DNA from: Kitasatospora sp. MAP5-34
GTDB taxonomy: Bacteria; Actinomycetota; Actinomycetes; Streptomycetales; Streptomycetaceae
DNA: 64,000 nt
Assembly (NCBI RefSeq): GCF_029894335.1
Contig: NZ_JARXZC010000004.1
Span: forward strand, 62,001 to 126,000
Reading direction: 5' to 3'
Shown: piece by piece, positions 23,929-32,323 of the stretch
Numbering within the stretch: the stretch's first letter is position 1
How the letters are laid out: each line of letters opens with the position of its first letter
The notes under the pieces: model-generated
Database searches by the model: none
What the model saw: the letters and a program-made list of their open reading frames with translations, nothing else
Told to the model about the DNA's origin: nothing
Position numbers and translations under genes: made by a program

Positions 23929-24870
23929 GTGCCCACCGTCGCCCGGCCCGACACGGAAGCCCCGTCCCGGGCCGTGGCCGAGCCCGCTCCACCCGCCTCG
24001 CCCGCACTGCCCAGGTTCGATCTCGTCCTGCTCGCGGTCTCCGTCGCGGGTATCTCGCTCTCGGCCCCGCTGATCAGTGCCACGGCGGCGCCCGCGCTCG
24101 CCATCGCGCTCTGGCGCAACGTCATGTCGGTCGGCGTGCTCGGCCCGTACGCGCTGCTCAGACACCGCGCCGAGCTGCGTGGCATCGGACGGCGGGCGCT
24201 GCTGCTGGCGATGGCGGCGGGCGCGCTGCTCGCCGTGCATTTCGCGCTCTGGATGCCGAGCCTGCGGATGACCTCGGTGGCCTCGGCGACGGCCCTGGTG
24301 ACCACCACGCCGCTCTGGACGATCCTGCTGATGCGCCTGTTCGGCAGGCGGGCGCCCCGGCTGGTCTGGATCGGCATGTGCGTGGCCTTCTCGGGGGTGC
24401 TGGTCCTGACCGGGGTCGACCTGTCGCTGTCGTCCAGGGCGCTGCTCGGGGACGGGCTGGCGCTCGGCGCGGGGCTGGCGGCGGCCGGGTACATGCTGCT
24501 CGGGTCGGAGGTCCGGAGGACCGTCAGCACCACCGCCTACACGCTGGTCTGCTACACCACCACGGCGGTGGTCCTGCTCGGCATCTGCCTGGCGACCGGC
24601 ACCTCGCTCGCCGGTTGGTCGGCCGGGGTGTGGTGGCAGATCGCGCTGCTGATGGTCGCGGCCCAGCTGCTCGGCCACTCGCTGAGCAACCGCGTGATCC
24701 GCACGCTGGGCCCCTCGATCACCTCGACGGCGATCCTGCTGGAGACCCCGGGTGCGGCGCTGATCGCGGCGGTCTGGCTCGGCCAGCTGCCGCCGGTGGC
24801 CGCGTACCCGGCGGTCGGCCTGATCCTGCTCGGCCTGGTCCTGGTCGCGCGGGGCGGCCGCAGCCGCTAG
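23929..24870 (+). CDS. EamA/DMT-family transporter
   Basis: A 313-residue integral membrane protein with about ten hydrophobic segments in two EamA repeats; each repeat ends with the typical TALVTTTPLWTILL and SITSTAILLETPGAALIAAVWLGQ patterns. DMT-family members export amino acids, metabolites or drugs in exchange for protons. GTG 23929 is used, with CCGGAGAAG upstream. It is divergent from the hypothetical gene and MerR regulator. The substrate is unknown. Confidence 0.88.
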   Translation: MPTVARPDTEAPSRAVAEPAPPASPALPRFDLVLLAVSVAGISLSAPLISATAAPALAIALWRNVMSVGVLGPYALLRHRAELRGIGRRALLLAMAAGALLAVHFALWMPSLRMTSVASATALVTTTPLWTILLMRLFGRRAPRLVWIGMCVAFSGVLVLTGVDLSLSSRALLGDGLALGAGLAAAGYMLLGSEVRRTVSTTAYTLVCYTTTAVVLLGICLATGTSLAGWSAGVWWQIALLMVAAQLLGHSLSNRVIRTLGPSITSTAILLETPGAALIAAVWLGQLPPVAAYPAVGLILLGLVLVARGGRSR

Positions 24871-24901
24871 CCGTACCCACCACGGAGGTAGGGTCAGGGC
24901 C

Positions 24902-25552
24902 ATGGCGCACGACTTCCCGCTCTTCGGTGACCCCTCGGACGCTTCGTCGTCCGGCTCCGCCGAGCTCTCCCGCGAGGCCGTACTGGCTGCGGTCGAGGCC
25001 CGGCTGCTGACCACCTTCGGTGAACCGAGCGGGCGGGCGGGGGTCACCTTCCTGGGCGCCGACCGGATCGAGGTACTGCGCTTCGGGCCCGACGCCGAGG
25101 ATCTGGTGCGGTACGCCACCCTGGGCATGTCCGCCGCCCCGATGGCGGACCCGACCTCGATGGTCGCCGACCCGGTGCGCGGACCGCGCGTCGAGCTGGT
25201 GCTCACCGTCCGCGGGGGGCGCGACGACGTACTCCGCACGCTGGCCACCTTCGCCGCGACGCCGCAGGTGGAGGGCCTGGTGCTGGCCCCCGGCGGCTCG
25301 CTCGACCTGGGCGCACCGCTCTGGGAGGGCGCGCCGTTCACCTCTGTGCTGGCGGCCGAGCCGGGCGGTCTGGTCCCGGATCTGGAGCTCGCCGACCCGG
25401 CCGACCCGGTGCGTTTCCTCCCGCTGCTGCCGATGACGCCGAACGAGGCCGCGCACAAGCGCGTGCAGGGCGCGGCCGCTCTGGAGGAGCGCTGGCTGCG
25501 CCACGGCACCGACCTGCGCGACCCGCAGCGACGCGGCGTCCCGCTCGACTGA
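24902..25552 (+). CDS. Suppressor-of-fused (SUFU) domain protein
   Basis: A 216-residue protein with a SUFU-like domain (about 25-195): EVLRFGPDAEDLVRYATLGMSAAPM, RVELVLTVRGGRDDVLRTLATFAA, LVLAPGGSLDLGAPLWEGAPFTSVL and FLPLLPMTPNEAAHKRV. Bacterial SUFU proteins are often immunity proteins of polymorphic toxin systems or of unknown role; no toxin gene is adjacent. A TAGGGT -10 at 24889-24894 ends seven bases before the ATG and there is no ribosome binding site, so the mRNA is probably leaderless. Confidence 0.8.
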   Translation: MAHDFPLFGDPSDASSSGSAELSREAVLAAVEARLLTTFGEPSGRAGVTFLGADRIEVLRFGPDAEDLVRYATLGMSAAPMADPTSMVADPVRGPRVELVLTVRGGRDDVLRTLATFAATPQVEGLVLAPGGSLDLGAPLWEGAPFTSVLAAEPGGLVPDLELADPADPVRFLPLLPMTPNEAAHKRVQGAAALEERWLRHGTDLRDPQRRGVPLD

Positions 25553-25582
25553 CCGCGCCCGCGCCCGCTCGCATCCGGGCGC

Positions 25583-26443
25583 TCAGCCGCTGATCGGCGC
25601 TGCCCCCGTCGCCTGGGCGAGCAGCGCCTCGTACACGGCCGGGTCGGTGGTGTGTTCGCCGAGCCGGACCGTCTTGCGGCTGCCGTGGTAGTCGCTGGAG
25701 CCGGTGATGAGCAGGCCCAGGTCGGCGGCCAGGCCCGTCAGGTGGGCGCGGGTCTCCTCGTCGTGGTCGATGTGGTCCACCTCCAGCGCCGCCAGACCGG
25801 CCGCCGCCAGGTCGGCGATGACCTGCTCGGAGACCGTCCGGCCGCGCTTGACGGCGCCCGGGTGGGCGAAGACCGGTACGCCGCCGGCCGCCCGGACGAG
25901 CTTCACGGCCGTCACCGGGTCGGTCTCGTGCTTGCGGACGTCGGCCCGGCCGCCGTTGGCGAGCCAGTCAATGGTGAAGGCGTCCGAGACGGTGGCGACG
26001 ACGCCCGCCTCGACCAGCGCGCTGGCGATGTGCGGACGGCCCACCGAACCCGTCCCGGCAATCCGCCGCACCTGCTCCCAGCTGATCGGGGCGCCCAGCT
26101 CGCGGCAGCGCTCGACGACCGCCCGGCCGCGCCGGAACCGGTCGGTGCGGACGAGTTCGCGCTCCTCGGCGAAGGCGGGCTCGGCGGGATCGAAGAGGTA
26201 CGCCAGCAGGTGCATGCTGATGCCCTCGACCTGGCAGGACAGCTCCGCTCCGGGCACCAGGGTGAGCCGGCTGCCGGACGGCAGGGCCCGTACCGCCTCG
26301 GCCGCCTCGGCGTGGCCGGACACCGTGTCGTGGTCGGTCAGGGCGACCACGTCCAGCCCGGCGGTTACGGCGGCGGCGACCAGCTCGGTGGGGGTGTCCG
26401 TGCCGTCGGAGGCGTTGCTGTGGGCGTGCAGATCGATGCGCAC
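25583..26443 (-). CDS. PHP-domain phosphoesterase (TrpH/YciV-like)
   Basis: A 286-residue metal-dependent phosphoesterase. The PHP motifs are complete: DLHAHSNASDG (His6, His8, Asp13), ALTDHDTVSGH, GAELSCQ, FAHPGAVKRG and ITGSSDYHGSRK. Family members act as 5'-3' exonucleases on short RNA or DNA (RNase AM) or as 3',5'-bisphosphate nucleotidases. The start is GTG 26443. A TATCCT element (reading leftward, 26492-26487) lies about 44 bases upstream. The 3' end faces the SUFU gene with 30 bp between stops. Confidence 0.9.
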   Translation of the reverse strand: MRIDLHAHSNASDGTDTPTELVAAAVTAGLDVVALTDHDTVSGHAEAAEAVRALPSGSRLTLVPGAELSCQVEGISMHLLAYLFDPAEPAFAEERELVRTDRFRRGRAVVERCRELGAPISWEQVRRIAGTGSVGRPHIASALVEAGVVATVSDAFTIDWLANGGRADVRKHETDPVTAVKLVRAAGGVPVFAHPGAVKRGRTVSEQVIADLAAAGLAALEVDHIDHDEETRAHLTGLAADLGLLITGSSDYHGSRKTVRLGEHTTDPAVYEALLAQATGAAPISG

Positions 26444-26493
26444 GGTGTCAGGGCTCCTGGGGCTGGGGCGCGAAGGCGGTCAGCCCAGGATAG

Positions 26494-27132
26494 TCAGCCC
26501 AGCAACCGTGGGGAGAGGGCTCCGCAGGGCAGCAGTTCGAGCTCGGCGCCGGCGTCCCGCAGGTCGGTGAGGACCAGCTCGTCGTACATCATCAGCGCGG
26601 AGGTCTCGGGCCAGACGATCGCCCAGAGCCAGAGCCCGCGTGCCTCGCCCACGAAGACCGCGCGGTCGGAGGGCGCGTCCGGCACGTGGAACATCGGGGT
26701 CGGACGCCCGGCGGCCAGCAGTTTGGCGTCGGCGGGCTTGTAGAGCGAGACGGACTCGCCCGGGTCCGGGCCGGGCAGGCCCGCGTACCGGGCGCCCAGG
26801 CCGACGCCCAGCTCCTCGGCGACCAGGACCAACTCGCCGAAGCCGCCCAACGGAGCCGGCCCGGAGCAGGCGACCGCCGTGGCGCGGGCACCGGAGACGT
26901 CGTCCCCCGCGTGCGCGATGCCGGTGAACAGCCAGCCGACCGGCAGCGGCCAGGGCAGCCAGACCGGCACCTGGGAGCGGGCGACCGCGACGCCCAGGGC
27001 CTCGACGCTCGGCGGCAGCACCGGTTGCATCGGGTGCACGGCGCCGTGCTGGTCACACTGCCAGGTGTCGGAGAAGAGACCGGGCGCCCGGACCCGACCG
27101 GCACACCTCGGGCAGCTTGGCTCGCCCCTCAT
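26494..27132 (-). CDS. DUF6758-like conserved protein with zinc ribbon
   Basis: A 212-residue protein of a family I know only from streptomycetes and relatives (DUF6758, name from memory). The N-terminus has a possible metal ribbon (CPRCAGRV...TWQCDQHGAVHP: two Cys, then Cys and His). Conserved aromatic-rich blocks follow: VPVWLPWPLPVGWLFTGIAHAGDD, GGFGELVLVAEELGVGLGARYAG and GLWLWAIVWPETSALMMYDELVLTDLRDAGAE. ATG 27132 is used; a TTG at 27141 lies at better spacing from GGAGGGAGG. The function is unknown. It precedes the PHP gene on the same strand with a 50-bp gap. Confidence 0.78.
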   Translation of the reverse strand: MRGEPSCPRCAGRVRAPGLFSDTWQCDQHGAVHPMQPVLPPSVEALGVAVARSQVPVWLPWPLPVGWLFTGIAHAGDDVSGARATAVACSGPAPLGGFGELVLVAEELGVGLGARYAGLPGPDPGESVSLYKPADAKLLAAGRPTPMFHVPDAPSDRAVFVGEARGLWLWAIVWPETSALMMYDELVLTDLRDAGAELELLPCGALSPRLLG

Positions 27133-27141
27133 AGCCGACAA

Positions 27142-27488
27142 CGGTCCTCCCTCCGGCCCGCCGCGTCAAGGACGATCACCCGCACGAAGCGGTGGCGCGT
27201 CACCTGCCCCGGATGGCCCGGAATTCGGCGGAAGTCCTGCTAGGGGATGTCCCGTGCGGCTCACCGGCAAACGTGCCATGGGCCGGACGGCGCAACGACC
27301 CCGGCCCGCCGGCCGAGCGCACGGGAGGCCGGGGCGGACGTACGGGTGGTGTACGGGCAGGCAGGCGGGCCGGACACACTGACGCCCCGTCATCGACCCA
27401 TCGGCTGATCGTACGATCGGCCGGAGGATGACGGGGCGTCAGTGCGGTGCTGGAGCCTCGAACGCGGTGGTAGCCGGTCCGCTCCGGG
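27142..27488. other. 347-bp intergenic region with one terminator
   Basis: No gene was found. The left end carries the ribosome binding site of the DUF6758-like gene (minus strand). The right third carries the hairpin at 27379-27442. The middle is GC-rich with no recognisable signal. Confidence 0.5.
27379..27442. terminator. Perfect 16-bp inverted repeat after the 48-residue ORF
   Basis: CTGACGCCCCGTCATC (27379-27394) pairs perfectly with 27427-27442. The 32-base loop contains its own palindrome GATCGTACGATC. It lies about 45 bp beyond the stop of the small minus-strand gene and is probably its terminator. Confidence 0.75.
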
Positions 27489-27635
27489 TCAGACCGCCTT
27501 GCACGGTCGGATGTAGAGGCGCTCGCCGGTGCGGGCGGCGGCCTCCACGAGCTTGCTGACGGTTGCGGCGTCGGCGATCAGAGTGTCGGTGGCGATGCCC
27601 TGGACGTCGTCCAGTCGGAGGATCTCGAAGCGCAT
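27489..27635 (-). CDS. Small conserved-looking protein, 48 residues
   Basis: An ORF of 48 codons (MRFEILRLDDVQGIATDT...GERLYIRPCKAV). ATG 27635 is chosen because AAAGGAG lies eight bases upstream, which is the best ribosome binding site in this area; the longer frame to 27737 has none. The sequence looks like a beta-alpha-beta unit with a central amphipathic helix (ATVSKLVEAAART). There is no signal peptide or membrane helix. It is isolated between two gene-free stretches and has its own terminator, so it is a monocistronic unit. The function is unknown. Its N-terminus recalls short streptomycete hypotheticals beginning MRFEILRLDD, but I recall this only from memory. Confidence 0.7.
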   Translation of the reverse strand: MRFEILRLDDVQGIATDTLIADAATVSKLVEAAARTGERLYIRPCKAV

Positions 27636-27950
27636 GGCCTCTCCTTTCCTGGCCTCGGCGGTCAGTGGCCGAGGCTCGTTCGGTTCGGTTCGGTCGGTCG
27701 TGCGGGGTGGTGCTGCGTACGGCGTCCCGGGGATCACAGTGCCCCGGTCCTGCTACCGGGCGATTGCCCGCCGGTGAAGTCCCGGTTTCGGCTGCCCGGC
27801 ACCTTCAGGGTCAACCGGGCGCCTGGGCGAAATGATTCCCGGACAGAGTCAAATATTACCCGAACTAAAGACTTCTGTCCTGTGTTATGTCAGTCGCGAG
27901 TGACCTCGGGCACAGCGCGACGCAGCGCGGCGCAGTGTTCGGAAGCCGGA
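27636..27950. other. 315-bp intergenic region with an AT-rich centre
   Basis: No gene was found. Positions about 27829-27895 are AT-rich for this genome (CAAATATTACCCGAACTAAAG is part of it) and should hold the promoter of the 48-residue ORF. A TTCGG triplet repeat lies near 27680. The GC-rich part 27735-27830 can form several hairpins but matches no riboswitch I know. Confidence 0.45.
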
Positions 27951-28811
27951 TCAGGTCCAGAAGTCCACGAGCGCGGCGGCCGTGGCGGCGGGCTGCTCGG
28001 CGTTGGGGGAGTGGCCCGCGTCGTCGATCAGCACGCGTCGGGCGCCCAGCCGCTCCGCCATCGCGGACTGCTCGCCGACCGGCCAGGCGTAGTCCTGAAC
28101 ACCCGAGAGCACCAGCTTCGGCAGCGCCACGGCGGCCAGCTCCGCGACCCGGTCGGGGGCCGCGACCAGGTGCCCGCCGGTGGTGACCAGGGCCTCGGGG
28201 ACGTTGGCCACCCAGCGGCGGTGCAGGAAGTCGGCGATCTCGGGGCGCAGCGGGACGGCAGGGCCGCCGCTGTCCTTCTCCATTCGGCGCAGCAGCTGCC
28301 AGATGGACTCCAGGTCCATCGTCCGCAGCGCGTCGATCAGCAGTTTCGTCCGGCCGGCCTCGTTCGGGTCGATCGACGCCGGCCCGGTCGAGAGCAGCGT
28401 CAGCGACTGCCAGGGCAGCTCCCGCCCCGCCCGCAGCACGGCCTCCCGGACCACCTGGCCGCCGAACGAGTGCCCGAGCAGGTGCAGCGGCCCGCCGCCG
28501 GACAGCTCGGCGGAGAGCGCCAGCACGTCGTCGGCGAGCTGCTCGATCGCGTACGCGGCCGGATCGGCCGGGCCGCCCGTCTCGTACTGCCCGCGCTGGT
28601 CGACGGCAAGCACCCGGTACCCGGCCGCCGCGAGCGGCTCCAGGAGGGCGATGAAGTCCTCCTTGCTGCCGGTGAACCCAGGGACGAGCAGCGCCGTCCC
28701 GCGCGGCGGCCCGTCCGGTACGGCCAGCAGCGCGGCGAACTCACCGCGCGCGGTCGTCAGGCGCAGCGCCTCGGCGCAGGCGGGGAGGGCGAGGAACGGC
28801 GGGGTGCTCAT
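27951..28811 (-). CDS. Alpha/beta hydrolase
   Basis: A 286-residue alpha/beta-hydrolase-fold protein. The oxyanion region is VPGFTGSKEDF, the nucleophile elbow is LLGHSFGGQVV (Ser in GHSFG), the acid is probably the Asp in VLSGVQDYAWPV and the catalytic His is in IDDAGHSPNAEQP. There is no signal peptide, so it is cytosolic. The substrate cannot be predicted; esterases, lactonases and haloperoxidase-like enzymes share this layout. It is followed (on the minus strand) by the AT-rich gap before the small ORF, and its upstream side faces the terminator of the DEAD-box helicase. Confidence 0.88.
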   Translation of the reverse strand: MSTPPFLALPACAEALRLTTARGEFAALLAVPDGPPRGTALLVPGFTGSKEDFIALLEPLAAAGYRVLAVDQRGQYETGGPADPAAYAIEQLADDVLALSAELSGGGPLHLLGHSFGGQVVREAVLRAGRELPWQSLTLLSTGPASIDPNEAGRTKLLIDALRTMDLESIWQLLRRMEKDSGGPAVPLRPEIADFLHRRWVANVPEALVTTGGHLVAAPDRVAELAAVALPKLVLSGVQDYAWPVGEQSAMAERLGARRVLIDDAGHSPNAEQPAATAAALVDFWT

Positions 28812-28865
28812 CGGTACGTACTCCTGCGGGCTGAAGCGAACGGATGGACGAGGCCGGGAAACAGC

Positions 28866-28906
28866 GGACGGGCGGACCGGATCGTGGTGATCCGGCCCGC
28901 CCGTCC
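28866..28906. terminator. Terminator of the DEAD-box helicase gene
   Basis: An 18-bp stem with one mismatch (28866-28883 with 28889-28906) and a 5-base loop lies 13 bp past the helicase stop on the minus strand. Confidence 0.85.
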
Positions 28907-28918
28907 ACGCTGGACCGC

Positions 28919-30967
28919 TCAGCTCTCCGGCGTGACCTCGGCTGCGGCGGTCTTACGGGCACGGGTACGGCGGCGCGGGGCTGCCGGGGCGTCCTCCGCC
29001 GGGGCCTCGACGGCCTCGGCGGTCTCGGTGGTCTCCACCGCTACGGCCTTGGGAGCGGCCTTGGCCCGGGACGCGCGCTTCTTCGGCGCGGCCTTGACCT
29101 CGGCGACCTCGGCCACCGCAGGCGCGTCGGTAACCGCAGCGGCCTCGGCGACGACCTCGGCAACCGGGGCCTTGGCGGCCTTGGCCCGGGACGCGCGCTT
29201 CCTCGGCACCTTGACCTCGGCGGCCTCGGCGACGACCTCCGCGACCGGCGCTGCCTCAACGACCGGCGCCGCCTCGACGACCGGTACGGGCTCGGCGACC
29301 GGAGCCGCCTTGACGACCGGCGCTGCCTCGGCGATCACCGGGGCGGCCACGGTCTCCACGGCCTCGACCGCAGCCGCGTTGCGCGGACGGCGGCGGCGGC
29401 GACGCGGCGCCTCACCGTCGGCCGGCGCGGCCGGAGCCTCGACCTGAGCCTCGACCGGTGCGGCGACAGCGGCGACAGCGGTAGCCGTCTCCACGACGGC
29501 GGCCGTGCCCTCTGCGGAGCCCCCGCCACCACGGGTGCGCCGGCGCTCACGCGGCTGGCGCGCGGGGCGCTCGGCCGGCTGCTCGGCGACAGCGGGGCTG
29601 GAGCCGGAGCCGCCGCGACCGCCACGGGCCGGACGGCCCGCCGAGCGCGAACCGCGCCCGCCGGTCTCGCCCAGGTCCTCGACGGCCTCGGCGCCCAGAC
29701 CCGCCCGGGTCCGCTCGGCGCGCGGCAGCACGCCGGTGGTGCCCGGGGCGATCTTCAGCAGCTCGTAGAGGTGCGGGGAGGTCGAGTAGGTCTCCTCCGG
29801 GTCCGGGAACTTGAGGTCCAGCGCCTTGTTGATCAGCTGCCAGCGCGGGATGTCGTCCCAGTCGACCAGTGTCACGGCGGTGCCGGACGCCCCGGCGCGG
29901 CCGGTGCGGCCGATCCGGTGGAGGTAGGTCTTCTCGTCCTCGGGGCACTGGTAGTTCATGACGTGCGTGACGCCCTCGACGTCGATGCCACGAGCGGCGA
30001 CGTCGGTGCAGACCAGCACGTCGACCTTGCCGGCCCGGAAGGCCCGCAGGGCCTGCTCGCGGGCGCCCTGGCCGAGGTCGCCGTGGACGGCGCCGGCCGC
30101 GAAGCCGCGCGTGGTCAGCTCGTCGGCGACGTTGGCGGCGGTCCGCTTGGTCCGGCAGAAGACCATGGCCAGGCCGCGACCCTCGGACTGCAGGATGCGC
30201 GAGACCATCTCGACCTTGTCGAGCGAGTGCGCGCGGAAGACGTGCTGGGTGGTGTTGGCCACGGTGTGGCCGGTGTCGTCCGGCGCGGCGGCCCGGATGT
30301 GGGTCGGCTGGCTCATGTAGCGGCGGGCGAGGCTGATGACCTGGCCCGGCATGGTGGCCGAGAACAGCATGGTCTGCCGCTTCGCGGGCAGCATGGTGAT
30401 GATCTTCTCGACATCGGGCAGGAAGCCCAGGTCGAGCATCTCGTCGGCCTCGTCGAGCACCAGCGCGCGGACCTTCGAGAGGTCGAGCTTGCGCTGTCCG
30501 GCCAGGTCGAGCAGGCGTCCCGGGGTGCCGACGATGATGTCGACGCCCTTCTTGAGCGCCTCGACCTGCGGCTCGTACGCCCGGCCGCCGTAGATCGCGA
30601 GGACACGTACGTTGCGGACCTTGCCGGCCGTCTGCAGGTCGTTGGTGACCTGGGTGCACAGCTCACGGGTCGGGACGACGATCAGGGCCTGCGGGCTCTC
30701 GGTGAGCTGCTCCTCGGTGGCGCGGCCCGCGTCGACGTCGGCGCGGACGATCACGCGCTCGATCAGCGGGAGGCCGAAGCCGAGGGTCTTGCCGGTGCCG
30801 GTCTTGGCCTGGCCGATGACATCGTGGCCGGTCAGCGCGACCGGCAGGGTCATCTCCTGGATCGGGAAGGGGTGGATGATGCCGACGGCCTCCAGGGCCT
30901 CGGCGGTCTCCGACAGGATCCCCAGTTCCCGGAAAGTGGTCTTGGTGGGTTCAGCGGTGGTGGACAG
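28919..30967 (-). CDS. DEAD-box ATP-dependent RNA helicase, RhlE/CsdA-like
   Basis: An RNA helicase of about 682 residues with all core motifs: Q motif (FRELGILSETAEALEAVGIIHPFPIQE), motif I AKTGTGKT, Ia PTRELC, Ib TPGRLLDL, II VLDEADEML, III FSATMPG, then IV-VI (FCRTKRTAANVADEL, VCTDVAARGIDVEGV, HRIGRTGRAG). After about residue 450 the tail is low complexity, Ala/Val/Glu-rich with basic RKRASRAKAA blocks, probably for RNA binding. Homologues begin MSTTAE; here STTAEP is preceded by CTG (30967-30965) with GGAAGAGG six bases upstream. The only other in-frame start seen is GTG 31072, so a CTG start is likely. It matches Rv3211. Confidence 0.93.
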   Translation of the reverse strand: MSTTAEPTKTTFRELGILSETAEALEAVGIIHPFPIQEMTLPVALTGHDVIGQAKTGTGKTLGFGLPLIERVIVRADVDAGRATEEQLTESPQALIVVPTRELCTQVTNDLQTAGKVRNVRVLAIYGGRAYEPQVEALKKGVDIIVGTPGRLLDLAGQRKLDLSKVRALVLDEADEMLDLGFLPDVEKIITMLPAKRQTMLFSATMPGQVISLARRYMSQPTHIRAAAPDDTGHTVANTTQHVFRAHSLDKVEMVSRILQSEGRGLAMVFCRTKRTAANVADELTTRGFAAGAVHGDLGQGAREQALRAFRAGKVDVLVCTDVAARGIDVEGVTHVMNYQCPEDEKTYLHRIGRTGRAGASGTAVTLVDWDDIPRWQLINKALDLKFPDPEETYSTSPHLYELLKIAPGTTGVLPRAERTRAGLGAEAVEDLGETGGRGSRSAGRPARGGRGGSGSSPAVAEQPAERPARQPRERRRTRGGGGSAEGTAAVVETATAVAAVAAPVEAQVEAPAAPADGEAPRRRRRRPRNAAAVEAVETVAAPVIAEAAPVVKAAPVAEPVPVVEAAPVVEAAPVAEVVAEAAEVKVPRKRASRAKAAKAPVAEVVAEAAAVTDAPAVAEVAEVKAAPKKRASRAKAAPKAVAVETTETAEAVEAPAEDAPAAPRRRTRARKTAAAEVTPES

Positions 30968-31502
30968 GGTGCTGCCTCTTCCATGTGGTGGGACCGAGAG
31001 CGAGAAGCGCGGCGGGCAGCCACGTGGCTGCGTAGGGCCTGTCCGGGCCCTGCGGCAGCTACGGGGACGCACAACCGCGCCGGCCCCTGCGGCCTGCCGT
31101 CATGAGCGGCCCGGTGACGGGCGCGTCGTGCGGCGGCGTGGGGGAGGATTCCCTGCGGGGCCATGCGCGGGACCTTCGCCCTGAGGGTCGCGGTCCGCGG
31201 CGGCCCTCGCTCGGCCACTGATGCGGTGCCAAGGCTTGAAGTCCAAGCCGAGGTCGGAGCCGATCGGGTCTCCGACCGGGCATCCGCGTACGTGAGCGCC
31301 CGGTGTCCGTACGGCGCACGTTCGTGCCGCCTGGGTACATCGGGCCTCACTACCACCATACAGTCAGGCGTCGACTCGAACACGTGACGCGTCTTACCGG
31401 TTTCCGCACGGCCCGGCCAGGAGGCTCGCCAGTCGGGGCCCCGGAGGGTGCGCGGTGCTCGGGTGCCTGACCTGCCGGTAGCAGGGACTAGGGTGGCGAG
31501 CC
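30968..31502. other. 535-bp region between the helicase and the ferritin-like gene
   Basis: No coding gene is supported. It should contain a long 5' leader for the helicase on the minus strand, as is common for cold-regulated RNA helicases. At the right end TAGGGT (31489-31494), with CTGACC 16 bases further upstream (31467-31472), forms a promoter eight bases before the ATG of the ferritin-like gene. Confidence 0.5.
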
Positions 31503-32213
31503 ATGGACACTCACGCAGACGGGACCTCGATCGGTGACTGGACGAGCTGCGCGGCCGACCCCGGCTACCGGGCAGCCGTGCTGGACCTGCTCGGAGCCCT
31601 CGCGTACGGCGAGCTGAGCGCCTTCGAGCGGCTTGCGGAGGACGCCAAGCTGGCGCCCGGGCTGCCGGACAAGGCCGCCCTCGCCCGGATGGCGTCCGCC
31701 GAGTTCCAGCACTACCAGCTGCTGCACGACCGCCTGGTCGAGGTCGGCGCCGACCCGACCGAGGTGATGACCCCGTTCGTCGAGCCGCTGGAGTCCTTCC
31801 ACCGGATGACCGCGCCCTCGGACTGGCTGGAGGGCCTGGTCAAGGCGTACGTCGGCGACGCGATCGCGACCGACTTCTACCGCGAGGTGGCCGTCCGGCT
31901 GGACGACGACACCCGGGACCTGGTGCTGAGGGTGATGTCCGACACCGGGCACGCGCAGTTCGCGGTGGACCGGGTGCGGCAGGCGATCGAGGAGAACCCG
32001 AAGGTCGGCGGCCGGCTGGCCCTCTGGGGCCGACGGCTGATGGGCGAGGCGCTCAGCCAGGCGCAGCGGGTGGTCGCCGAGCGCGACGCACTCTCCAACC
32101 TGCTGGTCGGCGGGGCCGTGCAGGGCTTCGACCTGGTCGAGGTCGGCAAGATGTTCAACCGGATCACCGAGGCCCACACCAAGCGGATGGCCGTCCTCGG
32201 CCTGGCCTCATAA
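31503..32213 (+). CDS. Ferritin-like fold protein (MiaE-like)
   Basis: A 236-residue helical protein of the ferritin-like family found in actinobacteria. Candidate di-iron ligands are Glu in LGALAYGELSAFERL, Glu and His in ASAEFQHYQLLHDRL, and Asp/Glu and His in YVGDAIATDFYREVA and VMSDTGHAQFAVDRV. The pattern resembles tRNA hydroxylase MiaE, but that activity has not been shown for this group as far as I recall. The ATG at 31503 is eight bases behind a TAGGGT -10 and lacks a ribosome binding site, so the mRNA is probably leaderless. Confidence 0.82.
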   Translation: MDTHADGTSIGDWTSCAADPGYRAAVLDLLGALAYGELSAFERLAEDAKLAPGLPDKAALARMASAEFQHYQLLHDRLVEVGADPTEVMTPFVEPLESFHRMTAPSDWLEGLVKAYVGDAIATDFYREVAVRLDDDTRDLVLRVMSDTGHAQFAVDRVRQAIEENPKVGGRLALWGRRLMGEALSQAQRVVAERDALSNLLVGGAVQGFDLVEVGKMFNRITEAHTKRMAVLGLAS

Positions 32214-32224
32214 CGGGCACCCCA

Positions 32225-32311
32225 GGGGCGCGGGCTCTGCTGAATGAACCGCGTGCGCGAAACCGGAAGTGACGGCGCCGCACTCTCCACTCCGCGTAAG
32301 TCCCGCGCCCC
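32225..32311. terminator. Long hairpin between convergent genes (hairpin family copy C)
   Basis: GGGGCGCGGG (32225-32234) pairs with CCCGCGCCCC (32302-32311). The 67-base interior contains GCGCGAAACCGGAAGTGACGG, matching the loop of copy A and the inverse of copy E. It lies between the ferritin-like gene and a convergent small membrane-protein gene. Confidence 0.7.
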
Positions 32312-32323
32312 CGGCGGGACGCC

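Noticed and set aside
27735..27830. A possible riboswitch in the GC-rich gap near the 48-residue ORF
   Set aside because: Several short pairings are possible, but no known consensus (for example the c-di-AMP ydaO type) could be matched by eye.
28844..31105. A 753-codon plus-strand ORF opposite the DEAD-box helicase
   Set aside because: The minus-strand helicase has all conserved motifs; the plus-strand product is a Gly/Arg/Asp/Leu-rich mirror with no domain.
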